A stretch of DNA of 64,000 nt from Synechococcales cyanobacterium C42_A2020_086 (GTDB lineage: Bacteria; Cyanobacteriota; Cyanobacteriia; Elainellales; Elainellaceae): positions 26,538 through 90,537 of the forward strand of contig JACYLU010000030.1 in the NCBI GenBank assembly GCA_015272325.1, in the 5' to 3' direction. The translations under genes were made by a program, and so were the position numbers. A model generated the notes under the pieces. It did no database searches. It was not told the origin of the DNA and saw only the letters and a list, made by a program, of their open reading frames with translations. This document shows, piece by piece, positions 47,619-56,646 of the stretch; the first letter of the stretch is position 1; every line of letters starts with the position of its first letter.

Positions 47619-47677
47619 AAAAAGGAGGCTAGGACCAGCAAGGTCAATGGAGACCTTGACAGTGTTAGCCCCCTCCT
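47619..47677 (-). terminator. Intrinsic terminator of psb30
   Basis: On the minus strand a long hairpin forms from an outer stem AGGAGG/CCTCCT (47672-47677 with 47623-47628), a CTA/TAG pair and an inner stem CAAGGTC/GACCTTG with an AATGGA-type loop (47639-47658). It is followed by five T residues (47619-47623). It lies 47 bp after the psb30 stop codon. Confidence 0.7.
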
Positions 47678-47723
47678 AAGTATTGTGAATCAAGGGATAG
47701 GATGGATGCTGCCGTCTAGCGCC

Positions 47724-47855
47724 CTACAGATCACCGTTGCGAAATGCCAGCACAAAGATGACAGCAGGACCGGCGATCACAATTAGCGCTAGCATTGTCA
47801 ACTGAATCAGGGTTTCCCAGTTCACACTATTGATGACATCCGATAGAAAGTCCAT
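47724..47855 (-). CDS. psb30: Photosystem II protein Psb30 (Ycf12)
   Basis: A 43-residue gene that is easily missed because of its size. It encodes a short N-terminal part, one membrane helix ([20 protein letters not shown], residues 14-33) and the end VLAFRNGDL, which corresponds to the VRRGNL-type end of other Psb30/Ycf12 proteins. Psb30 is a single-helix subunit at the edge of photosystem II, near cytochrome b559 and PsbJ, and helps stabilise the complex. The start ATG is at 47855, with a strong GGGAGGAG ribosome-binding sequence 3 bases before it, and the stop is TAG. The gene has its own promoter and terminator, so it is transcribed alone. Confidence 0.9.
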   Translation of the reverse strand: MDFLSDVINSVNWETLIQLTMLALIVIAGPAVIFVLAFRNGDL

Positions 47856-47902
47856 TGCTCCTCCCAAGTGGCCCAACAGCTTAATTAATTGTGATTTAGA
47901 TA

Positions 47903-47931
47903 ACTATATCCAAACCCTATTTTACTGTTAA
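47903..47931 (-). promoter_or_regulatory. psb30 promoter, TTAACA-N17-TATAGT
   Basis: On the minus strand TTAACA (47926-47931) and TATAGT (47903-47908) are separated by exactly 17 bases, a good sigma-70-type promoter. Transcription would start near 47896 and give a leader of about 41 bases before the psb30 ATG. Confidence 0.7.
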
Positions 47932-48073
47932 GCGTTCTTTCTGTTTCAAGAAATTGCCTAGAGAAGGAAAGCCATCTGTTTTGGCTCATTGGGTTCATCG
48001 AGTCAACAGGATCTGCTTGTGGGTCTCAAAATCGCTAAGCTGGGAGAGATGTGTAGCAAGACCTGTGCAGCTT

Positions 48074-48439
48074 ATGGCAACTTGGCGGTGCGTCAAACAG
48101 TGTGGAGCCTGCTGTCACCTCGACCCAGACGAGCGTCCTGACTTGGCGGAGTATCTTTCGCCAGCGGACTTGAAACTATATTTAAGCCTAGTTGGACCAG
48201 ACGGCTGGTGTATCCACTTCGATGCTGCCACGCGAGAATGTCGCATCTATGCCGACCGACCGCGCTTTTGCCGGGTCGAACCAGAGGTATTTTGGGATCT
48301 CTATGGGGTTGAACCGCCTGACCTCAATGATTTCGCCATTGATTGCTGCCGGCAACAAATTGAGGGCGTTTACGGTCATCGCAGTTTGGAACTGCTGCGG
48401 TTCAACCGAGATATTGGACTGGAGATCGAGCAGCCCTGA
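48074..48439 (+). CDS. YkgJ-type cysteine-cluster protein
   Basis: A 121-residue protein from the ATG at 48074. The N-terminus MATWRCVKQCGACCHLDP carries the C-x3-C-x2-CC cluster of the YkgJ/zinc- or iron-chelating family, and further cysteines are in WCIHFD, ECRIY, RFCRVEP and CCRQQ. These proteins bind a metal ion, probably zinc or iron, and are of unknown function. A longer frame reaching back to 47954 lacks family similarity. It converges with gcvP, with 29 bp between the stops. Confidence 0.82.
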   Translation: MATWRCVKQCGACCHLDPDERPDLAEYLSPADLKLYLSLVGPDGWCIHFDAATRECRIYADRPRFCRVEPEVFWDLYGVEPPDLNDFAIDCCRQQIEGVYGHRSLELLRFNRDIGLEIEQP

Positions 48440-48468
48440 GCAGTGCCAAGTCTGAAGCCAACCGAGGG

Positions 48469-51400
48469 CTACGACTCAGCATAGGCAGACATCGGCAAGC
48501 AAGAGCAGACAAGATTGCGATCGCCATAGGCGTTGTCGATACGATCCACCGCTGCCCAAAACTTGTTTTCTCGCGTCCACGGAGTAGGATAGGCTGCCCG
48601 CTCTCGAGAATAGGGGCGATCCCAAGTCTCGGTGAGTAGGCTAGCGGCCGAGTGGGGGGCGTTCTTCAGCAGGTTGTTCTGGCGGTCCACCGCGCCCGTT
48701 TCGATCTCGCGAATTTCTTCTCGAATGGCAATCATGGCATCACAAAAGCGGTCTAGCTCCTGCTTCGATTCGCTTTCCGTCGGCTCGACCATAATCGTGC
48801 CCGCCACTGGCCAAGACACCGTCGGCGGATGGAAACCATAGTCGATCAGCCGCTTGGCAATGTCGTCCACTTCGATACCGGCTGACTTCTTGAACTGCCG
48901 CAAATCCAGAATGCATTCATGGGCAACGAGTCCATTTTTGCCCTTATAGAGCACGGGATAGTACCCCTCTAGTCGCTTGGCGATATAGTTGGCATTGAGA
49001 ATCGCCACTTGGGTAGCTTTCGTCAGCCCTTCGCCACCCATCAAGGCAATATACATCCAGGAAATGGGCAGAATTGCGCCGCTGCCCCAGGGTGCAGACG
49101 ACACTGCCCCAATTCGTTGCGCTGCATCGCCGCCCATCTCGACAACCGCGTGACCCGGCAGGAACGGCACCAGATGCGCCTTGACACCAATCGGTCCCAT
49201 ACCCGGACCGCCGCCGCCATGGGGAATACAGAAGGTTTTGTGCAGATTCAGGTGGCAGACATCTGCGCCAAAGTCTGCCGGGCGGCACAGCCCCACCTGC
49301 GCGTTCATATTGGCTCCGTCCATGTAAACCTGACCGCCGTAGCGATGCACGATCTCACAGATGTCTAGAATCCCTTCCTCGAAAACCCCGTGGGTCGAGG
49401 GATAGGTGACCATGAGTGCCGCCAACTCCTGCTGGTGTTTCTCTGCTTTGGCGCGCAGATCGGCAATGTCGATGTTGCCATCGGAGTCGCAGGCGACCGG
49501 AATCACCGTCATACCTGCCATCACCGCACTAGCTGGGTTGGTGCCGTGAGCAGATTCAGGGATCAGGCAAACTGTGCGATGCGCCTCACCGCGCTGCTCG
49601 TGGTAGCGACGAATCACTAGCAGCCCGGCATACTCGCCCTGGGAACCTGCATTCGGCTGCAGCGAGATGCCATCGAAGCCGGTGATTTCGGCTAGCCACT
49701 GCTCGAGCTGCCGGAACATGAGCTGATAGCCCTGCGCTTGTTCGAGGGGCACAAAGGGATGCAGATGAGCAAACTCAGCCCAAGTGACCGGAATCATCTC
49801 CGAGGTCGCGTTCAGCTTCATCGTGCAGGACCCGAGGGGAATCATCGCCGTGGTCAGCGATAAATCCCTGGTTTGCAGCCGGTAAAGGTAGCGCAGTAGC
49901 TCGGTTTCTGAGTGGTACTGGTGAAACACCGGATGGGTCAGGTAGTCTGAAGTGCGGGCAAAGGCCACGGGAATTGCTGCATCTGTCGCATCTATGGTGT
50001 CTACAGCGGGCAGCGTCACCAAACGGCTATCCTCAGCAAAGCTTTGCAGCAGATCGAGGACGTCCCGTTCGGTCGTGACTTCATCGAGGGTGATGCCAAT
50101 CGCGGTTTCTCCAATCGGGCGCAGATTGATTTGGCGGGCGGCCGCTCGCAACAGAATTTCGGTTTGGCGCGCCCCTACCTCGACCCGCAGCGTATCGAAG
50201 AAAGGAGCCTCTCCCAGTTCGTATCCCATGGATGTCAAGCCTGCTGCCAATTGCTGCGTCCGCCGATGGATGCGAGTGGCGATGGCCCGCAAGCCCTCAG
50301 GACCGTGGTAAACCGCATACATGCCGGCCATGATCGCTAACAACACCTGCGCCGTGCAGATATTGCTCGTAGCTTTGTCGCGGCGGATATGCTGCTCGCG
50401 GGTTTGCAGAGCTAGCCGTAGCGCTGGTCTCCCCAAGCGATCGCGAGAGACCCCCACCAAGCGACCCGGGATTTGCCGCTTGTAGGCGTCTTTAGTGGCA
50501 AAAAAAGCGGCATGGGGTCCACCGTAGCCTAGGGGAACGCCAAAGCGCTGTGTGTTACCCACGACGATATCGGCTCCAAACTCGCCCGGCGGCTTCAGCA
50601 GCGTCAGGCTGAGCAGATCCGCTGCCACGGTAACCAACGCTCCTGCGGCATGAGCCTGCTGAATTACGGCAGTGTAGTCGTAGATGGCGCCATCGGTCGC
50701 AGGGTATTGCAGCAGCACGCCAAACATCGAGTCATCAAACTGAGCGGTACGATGGTCGCCTACCACCACCTGAATGCCTAGCGGCAGGGCACGGGTGCGA
50801 ACCACATCAATGGTTTGCGGATGGCAGGCTTCCGACACCCAGAAAGTTTTGCCTTTGCCCTTGTGCAGCCCATAGCTCATAGTCATGGCTTCGGCGGCAG
50901 CGGTCCCCTCGTCGAGCAATGAGGCGTTGGCAATCTCCATGCCGGTTAAATCTGTAACCATGGTCTGGAAGTTGAGCAGTGCCTCTAGGCGTCCTTGGGC
51001 AATCTCCGGCTGATAGGGCGTGTATTGGGTATACCAGCCGGGATTCTCCAGGATGTTGCGCTGAATCACCGGCGGCGTGATGCAGTTGGCATACCCCATG
51101 CCGATAAACGACCGGAATAGTCGATTCTGTGAGGCAATGGCTTTCAGTTCGGCTAGTAGCTCGTACTCGCTGCGAGGCGGCTGAATGCGAAGAGGTCGCT
51201 GCAAGCGAATTGCGGCCGGCACCGTTTGCTGAATCAAGGACTCTAGCGAGTCGAACCCTAAGAGAGCTAGCATCTGCTGAATCTCGGCTGCCTGCGGACC
51301 GATGTGTCGCCGATCGAAATCGGGCGGTAATCCTGGACTCGATGCAGTCGTTGCAGGCGTCGTCAGCCCACAAACAGCAGGCGAAACGGCAGATGCAGGA

Positions 51401-51552
51401 TCCGTAATTCCCATAGAAGCGGTTGGAGCAACAAACTGGGGTGGCGTCTGCTGTAGCTCGGCTCGCGGTGCTGAGCCATTGCCACCCGTTGAGGGATAGT
51501 TTGTGCCATGAACAGCGCTGTCGAAGGAATTCGGGGAAAACTCTGATGACAT
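48469..51552 (-). CDS. gcvP: Glycine dehydrogenase (decarboxylating), P protein
   Basis: A 1027-residue PLP enzyme that decarboxylates glycine and loads the aminomethyl group on the H protein lipoyl arm; in cyanobacteria this serves photorespiratory 2-phosphoglycolate recycling. Both homologous halves are present. The PLP lysine is in [19 protein letters not shown], and the protein ends with the usual SYAES-type tail. The catalytic part starts at DFDRRHIGP; before it lies an extra segment of about 75 residues rich in Ser, Pro, Thr and Ala. The ATG at 51552 is used; one at 51414 would remove most of the extension. gcvH lies upstream on the same strand; gcvT is not in the window. Confidence 0.94.
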   Translation of the reverse strand: MSSEFSPNSFDSAVHGTNYPSTGGNGSAPRAELQQTPPQFVAPTASMGITDPASAVSPAVCGLTTPATTASSPGLPPDFDRRHIGPQAAEIQQMLALLGFDSLESLIQQTVPAAIRLQRPLRIQPPRSEYELLAELKAIASQNRLFRSFIGMGYANCITPPVIQRNILENPGWYTQYTPYQPEIAQGRLEALLNFQTMVTDLTGMEIANASLLDEGTAAAEAMTMSYGLHKGKGKTFWVSEACHPQTIDVVRTRALPLGIQVVVGDHRTAQFDDSMFGVLLQYPATDGAIYDYTAVIQQAHAAGALVTVAADLLSLTLLKPPGEFGADIVVGNTQRFGVPLGYGGPHAAFFATKDAYKRQIPGRLVGVSRDRLGRPALRLALQTREQHIRRDKATSNICTAQVLLAIMAGMYAVYHGPEGLRAIATRIHRRTQQLAAGLTSMGYELGEAPFFDTLRVEVGARQTEILLRAAARQINLRPIGETAIGITLDEVTTERDVLDLLQSFAEDSRLVTLPAVDTIDATDAAIPVAFARTSDYLTHPVFHQYHSETELLRYLYRLQTRDLSLTTAMIPLGSCTMKLNATSEMIPVTWAEFAHLHPFVPLEQAQGYQLMFRQLEQWLAEITGFDGISLQPNAGSQGEYAGLLVIRRYHEQRGEAHRTVCLIPESAHGTNPASAVMAGMTVIPVACDSDGNIDIADLRAKAEKHQQELAALMVTYPSTHGVFEEGILDICEIVHRYGGQVYMDGANMNAQVGLCRPADFGADVCHLNLHKTFCIPHGGGGPGMGPIGVKAHLVPFLPGHAVVEMGGDAAQRIGAVSSAPWGSGAILPISWMYIALMGGEGLTKATQVAILNANYIAKRLEGYYPVLYKGKNGLVAHECILDLRQFKKSAGIEVDDIAKRLIDYGFHPPTVSWPVAGTIMVEPTESESKQELDRFCDAMIAIREEIREIETGAVDRQNNLLKNAPHSAASLLTETWDRPYSRERAAYPTPWTRENKFWAAVDRIDNAYGDRNLVCSCLPMSAYAES

Positions 51553-51778
51553 AGAGTGCTTTTGGGGACTGCGAGATGAGGTTAGATATGTTCTAGCTAT
51601 TTCTGCAACAGTTTGCAACAGAATATTGCAACAGACAAATAGGCTAGCATTCTCCTCGGGAGGTTGTCTGACGTCTTGCTAGACCCTCTGCCGCTCTACT
51701 TGGGACATCATGAATTCACCATAAATTCACCATAAATTCATCCTTGATTTTGAGTTTGTCCTGAATCCGTCGTGGGCA

Positions 51779-52168
51779 CTATTCGCCTTCTACCTGAGCA
51801 CGATACTCATCTGCCGAAAGGGCGTCCTCCAGTTCAGAAACATCCTCGATACGCACCTTGAGCATCCAGCCTTCACCGTAGGGATCTTCAGCCAGCTGCT
51901 CGGGCGCATCGAGTAAGGGATCATTTCGCTCGATCACGGTACCCGTGACGGGAGCTTTCAAATCCTCGACTGCTTTAACAGACTCCACAGTTCCAAAGGT
52001 TTCGCCACGGGAAATTTCGTCTCCGATCTCGGGAAGTTCTAGAAACACAATATCGCCCAGCTGATCGACCGCAAACGCCGTGATGCCGATTGTGGCAATG
52101 TCGCCGTCGAGGCGGGCGTACTCGTGCGTATCGGCGTACTTCAGATCATCTGGATATTCCAATGCCAT
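51779..52168 (-). CDS. gcvH: Glycine cleavage system H protein
   Basis: A 129-residue lipoyl carrier protein. The lipoylated lysine is K65 in [18 protein letters not shown], and [20 protein letters not shown] and [15 protein letters not shown] segments (here [13 protein letters not shown]) match the family. It shuttles the methylamine group between the P, T and L proteins. The start ATG at 52168 has GAGGAG 6 bases upstream. It lies 226 bp before gcvP in the same direction; the spacing allows either an operon or a separate promoter. No glycine riboswitch is visible in the 94-bp leader. Confidence 0.96.
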   Translation of the reverse strand: MALEYPDDLKYADTHEYARLDGDIATIGITAFAVDQLGDIVFLELPEIGDEISRGETFGTVESVKAVEDLKAPVTGTVIERNDPLLDAPEQLAEDPYGEGWMLKVRIEDVSELEDALSADEYRAQVEGE

Positions 52169-52262
52169 AGGTGCTCCTCAGTCTGCTAAGGCTACTTCAT
52201 TACTCTAAAACTGTGCGGCATCCATCAACCGACCTGCCAGCCAAATTCTACCTGAAAGATTT

Positions 52263-54119
52263 TCAGGATCCCGAGGGCTGCATCGGCTGCTCGGTTTCTA
52301 GCTCAAACATACTGATGTCTATAAACGGGTTGCCATCAAACCGCCCTGGCTTTAGGTGTGTTGTCCCAACGATGCCTGCCTCCGAGAGAGCCGCTTGAAT
52401 GCGCAGTCGCAGTTCTTGAGTTAGCAAGCGCTGCTGCAGCGGTTGGGTCCTCAGCCAGACTCGCACTGCCGGTTGCCCAGAGGCATCATGGGTTGTCACT
52501 CTGGGCGGCTCAGCCATAGCCTGCTGCCATTCCGGAGCATCGCAAAGCTGCTGTACTACCGCTCTCACCAGCGCCAGGGTTGGCTTCATCTGGGTATCGT
52601 CCGTCAGCTTAATCTCTAGGTCGACAACCGCCCAAGTCCGCGTTAAATTGCTGACCTGAGTTACGGTGCTGTGAGCAATTGAAACCAGCTGTCCCAAGCT
52701 ATCGCGAAGCTGAGTGCTGCGCCAGCCAAAGCGCTCCACAAGGCCCAGTAAACTGCCCACTCGAATCACATCACCGGTGATATATTGGTCCTCCCTCAAG
52801 ATCAGTCCGCCCGCGATCCAGTCTCTCACTAGATTTTGGCAGATGAACGCCAGCGCCAATGTCACAATCAGCGCCACGCTGATCGTCAGTCCGATGGGGA
52901 TTCCCAAGTAACGGAGCGCCAGCGCCAGCCCAGCGCCATAGATTAATCCCACCTTGAGTGGTCGCAACATTGTCACAATTGTGTAGAGACGCAGAGCATC
53001 TCGCTGGAGGGCATCGGCCGTCGGAGAGCCGCGCTTGACCCAGGTTTTCGCCAGACTATCGAGCAGTAGCCCCCCCAGCCGATTGGCAGCACTCGTCAGA
53101 AACGCGATGAGCAGCAGCGCTACGGGAGTCCCTAGAAATTCTCGAGCCGTTTGCCGCGTCCAGGGAAACAGCATCAGCGCACCGGCGATGCCCATGGCCC
53201 AAAGCCCCACCTGCATCCAAGATAGCAACCAGCGCCCTGTTGACAGCAGTGCTCGCTGCCGTTGCAGGTCCTGCTGCCGCTGGAAACTATCGAGAAATGC
53301 GGTGCGGCGAGCGATGAGGATGTCTTCACCGGCTGCCAACCCAGCGGCATTCACATCTGCCTCGGCGGCAATCGCTATCTGTTGTAGGCGGAGAGTGCGG
53401 TTGCGACGCTGGAGCGGCTGTTGCAGCAGCCAAAGCAGCAAACTAGCACAGAAAGTGACGGCCAGCAGCATCAGTGATTCCCCCATTTCGCCCTTGAGGC
53501 TGAGGGCATCGGGGGAGCGGGCCGACAGCGCCCCGTAGAGCCGTTGATAAATTAGAGAACGCCACTGCTCGGCTAAACCATTGATGGACTGACCGTTGTA
53601 GTCGGCATCGAGATGGGTCACCGAGACCAGCTTTAACGGTTTAGAGTGGTAACCATCGCCAGCAATCAAGACGGGAATTTCGTCAATGACAACAATAGAG
53701 ACTTGTAGGGTTTCTGGATCAAAATTGGTCAAGAAACCATCTGGATTGCCGTGGATAAAGCTGCCTTCTACCACCCGATTTAGATTGGCTTCAATCTGCT
53801 GAGCACGAACCTCTACTGGCAATTGTCCAGTGGATTGTCGGCGGTCCCACACGGTAGGAGCTGCTACGGTAAACAGATTAGCCCCGTCAAACTGAACGGT
53901 TGCCACCTCAATCGACCCCAAGCGACGCACCCCATGATTGGGCTGATGGAGCTGCTGTTTCCAGAGGTCAAGCAGCGGCACTTGGTCAAAGACGGTTGGA
54001 ATACGGGTCGTCGATATGGCGAGGGCAAGCAAGCCTAGCAACCCCAGGCTCACCGCAAACCGGATAGCTGCCGATCGGGAATGGATCCAGGGGGGCAAAT
54101 CTCTGAAAAACGTTGACAC
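52263..54119 (-). CDS. MscS-family mechanosensitive ion channel protein
   Basis: A 618-residue membrane protein. The N-terminal region has one helix (FAVSLGLLGLLALAIS), then a roughly 170-residue periplasmic part, then helices from about 210. The MscS core is seen in FICQNLVRDWIAGGLILREDQYITGDVIRV and VERFGWRSTQLRDSLGQLVSI (parts), the pore-lining helix and the beta domain. Such channels release solutes under osmotic downshock. I prefer the GTG at 54119, which has GAGGAAAGGAG just upstream, to the ATG at 54146. It shares a promoter region with the divergent glgX gene. Confidence 0.88.
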   Translation of the reverse strand: MSTFFRDLPPWIHSRSAAIRFAVSLGLLGLLALAISTTRIPTVFDQVPLLDLWKQQLHQPNHGVRRLGSIEVATVQFDGANLFTVAAPTVWDRRQSTGQLPVEVRAQQIEANLNRVVEGSFIHGNPDGFLTNFDPETLQVSIVVIDEIPVLIAGDGYHSKPLKLVSVTHLDADYNGQSINGLAEQWRSLIYQRLYGALSARSPDALSLKGEMGESLMLLAVTFCASLLLWLLQQPLQRRNRTLRLQQIAIAAEADVNAAGLAAGEDILIARRTAFLDSFQRQQDLQRQRALLSTGRWLLSWMQVGLWAMGIAGALMLFPWTRQTAREFLGTPVALLLIAFLTSAANRLGGLLLDSLAKTWVKRGSPTADALQRDALRLYTIVTMLRPLKVGLIYGAGLALALRYLGIPIGLTISVALIVTLALAFICQNLVRDWIAGGLILREDQYITGDVIRVGSLLGLVERFGWRSTQLRDSLGQLVSIAHSTVTQVSNLTRTWAVVDLEIKLTDDTQMKPTLALVRAVVQQLCDAPEWQQAMAEPPRVTTHDASGQPAVRVWLRTQPLQQRLLTQELRLRIQAALSEAGIVGTTHLKPGRFDGNPFIDISMFELETEQPMQPSGS

Positions 54120-54188
54120 GGTTCTCCTTTCCTCACAGCTCTGCATCAGTATAGGAGCTGTTTTCGCAAACCGGACACCGTCTCTTAA

Positions 54189-54207
54189 ATTACTTCAATG
54201 AAGTAAT
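54189..54207. promoter_or_regulatory. 19-bp perfect dyad between mscS-type gene and glgX
   Basis: ATTACTTCAATGAAGTAAT reads as two 9-bp arms (ATTACTTCA and TGAAGTAAT) around a central A, a perfect palindrome. It lies 70 bp upstream of the MscS start and 158 bp upstream of glgX, in a typical place for a dimeric regulator. The regulator is unknown. Confidence 0.6.
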
Positions 54208-54364
54208 AATTCATCATGGGATCTACAGAAGTAGTAAGGGCAACCTCGAAGGGCGACCCCTTGCGAGATGATGAAAAGGAACGCTGCATCCGATTTGGAT
54301 TTGATCCAGTTGGGCTACCGCTTCAACCTAGCTTGCATCTGTAATCGGCAGACCGTGTAAGTTC

Positions 54365-56476
54365 ATGAAAATTTACCACACCTATCCCTATGGCAATTTC
54401 AAACTCCGCCATGGACAGCCTTTTCCATTTGGTGCTACCCCCGTGCCGGGCGGCGTCAACTTTTCGATTTACTCGAACCATGCCACCAGCGCCACCCTCG
54501 TCTTGTTCAAGAAGGGAGCCGAGGAGCCATTTGCCGAGATTCCCTTTGTACGAGAATTTCGCCTAGGCAACGTTGTGAGTATGGTGGTGCTGGATCTAGA
54601 TTATGAAGACCTAGAGTATGGCTACCGGGTGGATGGTCCCTACGACATTCGAGCCGGGCACCGGTTCGATAAAACCAAAATTCTCCTCGATCCCTACGCG
54701 AAGAGCATCAGCGGCCGCAATGTTTGGGGTGCTCCCCGTTGTCACCATGAAATCTACCCCTATCGTGGGCAGATCATCAGTGAAGAATTTGACTGGGAAG
54801 GCGACCGCCCATTGGAAATTCCAGCCGAAGATTTGGTGATCTACGAGATGCATGTGCGCGGCTTCACCCGTCATCCATCATCTCAGGTAGACTCAGCAAA
54901 ACGCGGCACCTTCGCAGGCATCCAGGACAAAATTCCCTACCTTAAGGCACTAGGCATTAACTGTGTTGAGCTGATGCCCATCTTTGAGTTTGACGAACTC
55001 GATAATCCCCGTCACAATCCGCTCACCGGAGCACCCTTATTCAACTATTGGGGGTACAGCACCGTTGGCTTCTATGCACCCAAAGCGGGCTATGCTGCGT
55101 CGGGCAAAGACAATGGCCAAGTGAATGAACTCAAAACCCTGATCAAGGAACTGCATCGCCACGGCATTGAGGTGATTCTCGACGTCGTATTTAACCATAC
55201 GGCTGAGGGTAATGCCAATGGGCCAACCATTTCCTTCCGTGGTCTCGACAACAAAACTTACTACATGCTGACTCCGGATGGGCGTTACCTCAACTTCAGC
55301 GGCTGCGGCAACACGCTGAACTGCAACCATCCCGTCGTGCGGGTGTTTGTGCTGGACTGCCTGCGCTACTGGGCTTCGGAATACCACATTGACGGATTTC
55401 GCTTTGATTTAGCATCTATTTTGGGGCGTGACCGCAATGGCGAGCCGATGGCCAATCCACCCCTGCTAGAAACCCTGGCATTTGATCCGGTCTTGGCCAA
55501 ATGCAAATTGATTGCTGAAGCCTGGGATGCTGGAGGACTCTATCAGGTGGGCACCTTCCCTGACTATGACCGTTGGGGAGAGTGGAACGGTAAATACCGC
55601 GATGCCATTCGGCAGTTTCTCAAGGGGACCGGCAACGTCAAAGAAATGGCACTGCGATTGCAGGGTTCTCCCGATCTCTATGCCTATTCTGACCGGACAG
55701 TCGATAGCTCGGTCAACTTCATCACTGCCCACGATGGATTTACCCTGGCGGATCTTGTGTCTTATAACCACAAACACAACGAAGCCAATGGCGAAAGCAA
55801 CCAGGATGGCATGAATGACAATGACAGCTGGAACTGCGGTGTTGAAGGCGAAACGAGTGATCCGGCTGTTCTAGCACTGCGCTGGCGGCAAATGCGCAAC
55901 GCCATTGCCATGCTAATGGTTAGCCAAGGGGTACCGATGCTGCTGATGGGCGACGAAATGGGGCGCACCCAACTCGGCAACAACAACGCCTACTGCCACG
56001 ACTCCGAGCTAACCTGGCTCAACTGGACACTGCTCGAAACCAACGCCGCCTTTTTTCGCTTTGTCCAAAACTGCATTGCTTTCCGCCACTGCCATCCGGT
56101 GTTGCGCAATCGCCACTACGCTCGCCAAGAAGACTACATGGGCAGCGGCTACCCGGATATTAGCTGGCACGGGCTGCAGGTCGGTAAACCCGACTGGGCC
56201 GACTACTGCCGCACCCTTGCTTTTCTCTGCTGTGGTAAGCACGCCAAAGGAGGTACTGCCGAAGATGACTTTATCTACGTAGCAATGAACATGCACTGGC
56301 AGCCTTATGATTTTGAGTTGCCTTGTTTGCCGCTCGGTATGCGCTGGCGCAGTTTCGTGAATACCGCTCTTCAGCCCCCTCAAGACTGTTGGGAACCCGG
56401 CACTGAACCTGAGCTGGCTGACCAAACCCGCATTCACGTGAACGAGCGATCGGTGGTCATTCTAGTAGGGCGGTAA
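54365..56476 (+). CDS. glgX: Glycogen debranching enzyme GlgX
   Basis: A 703-residue isoamylase-type GH13 enzyme that hydrolyses alpha-1,6 branches in glycogen. After a CBM48-like N-terminal domain (about 18-125) the barrel carries the four GH13 motifs: DVVFNH (273-278), GFRFDLAS with nucleophile D348, EAWD with E385, and TAHDGFT with the transition-state aspartate. The length and C-terminal beta domain are normal. It provides maltodextrins for use in the dark. The start is the ATG at 54365. The transcript converges with the cupA operon. Confidence 0.95.
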   Translation: MKIYHTYPYGNFKLRHGQPFPFGATPVPGGVNFSIYSNHATSATLVLFKKGAEEPFAEIPFVREFRLGNVVSMVVLDLDYEDLEYGYRVDGPYDIRAGHRFDKTKILLDPYAKSISGRNVWGAPRCHHEIYPYRGQIISEEFDWEGDRPLEIPAEDLVIYEMHVRGFTRHPSSQVDSAKRGTFAGIQDKIPYLKALGINCVELMPIFEFDELDNPRHNPLTGAPLFNYWGYSTVGFYAPKAGYAASGKDNGQVNELKTLIKELHRHGIEVILDVVFNHTAEGNANGPTISFRGLDNKTYYMLTPDGRYLNFSGCGNTLNCNHPVVRVFVLDCLRYWASEYHIDGFRFDLASILGRDRNGEPMANPPLLETLAFDPVLAKCKLIAEAWDAGGLYQVGTFPDYDRWGEWNGKYRDAIRQFLKGTGNVKEMALRLQGSPDLYAYSDRTVDSSVNFITAHDGFTLADLVSYNHKHNEANGESNQDGMNDNDSWNCGVEGETSDPAVLALRWRQMRNAIAMLMVSQGVPMLLMGDEMGRTQLGNNNAYCHDSELTWLNWTLLETNAAFFRFVQNCIAFRHCHPVLRNRHYARQEDYMGSGYPDISWHGLQVGKPDWADYCRTLAFLCCGKHAKGGTAEDDFIYVAMNMHWQPYDFELPCLPLGMRWRSFVNTALQPPQDCWEPGTEPELADQTRIHVNERSVVILVGR

Positions 56477-56480
56477 ACAG

Positions 56481-56587
56481 ACGGTAACCATACGGTAACC
56501 ATAAAAATGGGATGGAAAAAACGAGCCGCCCTTTTGGGACCACTCGTTTGCCTCAACCTCATGTTTGCCTCAACTGTTTGCTTCAAC
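56481..56587. repeat. Two short tandem repeats flanking the cupA terminator
   Basis: ACGGTAACCAT is repeated exactly at 56481-56491 and 56492-56502. After the terminator hairpin, GTTTGC(C/T)TCAAC occurs three times at 56546-56557, 56563-56574 and 56576-56587. They lie in the glgX-cupA spacer. Confidence 0.9.
56515..56549 (-). terminator. Intrinsic terminator of the ndhF3-ndhD3-cupA operon
   Basis: On the minus strand, AAACGAG (56543-56549 complement) pairs with CTCGTTT (56519-56525 complement), with an inner CCC/GGG pair and a short AAAA loop, and is followed by a run of T residues (56515-56521). It lies about 100 bp after the cupA stop codon. Because the stem is symmetric it could also slow glgX transcripts from the other side, though no T-run follows on that strand. 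Confidence 0.75.
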
Positions 56588-56646
56588 CTAAAGTGTGATC
56601 ATGTGCGATCATCACTTGTAATCACGGATGCCAACCTTCGCGAATC

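Noticed and set aside
52169..52262. Glycine riboswitch before gcvH
   Set aside because: The leader is only 94 bp and shows none of the expected tandem aptamer structure.
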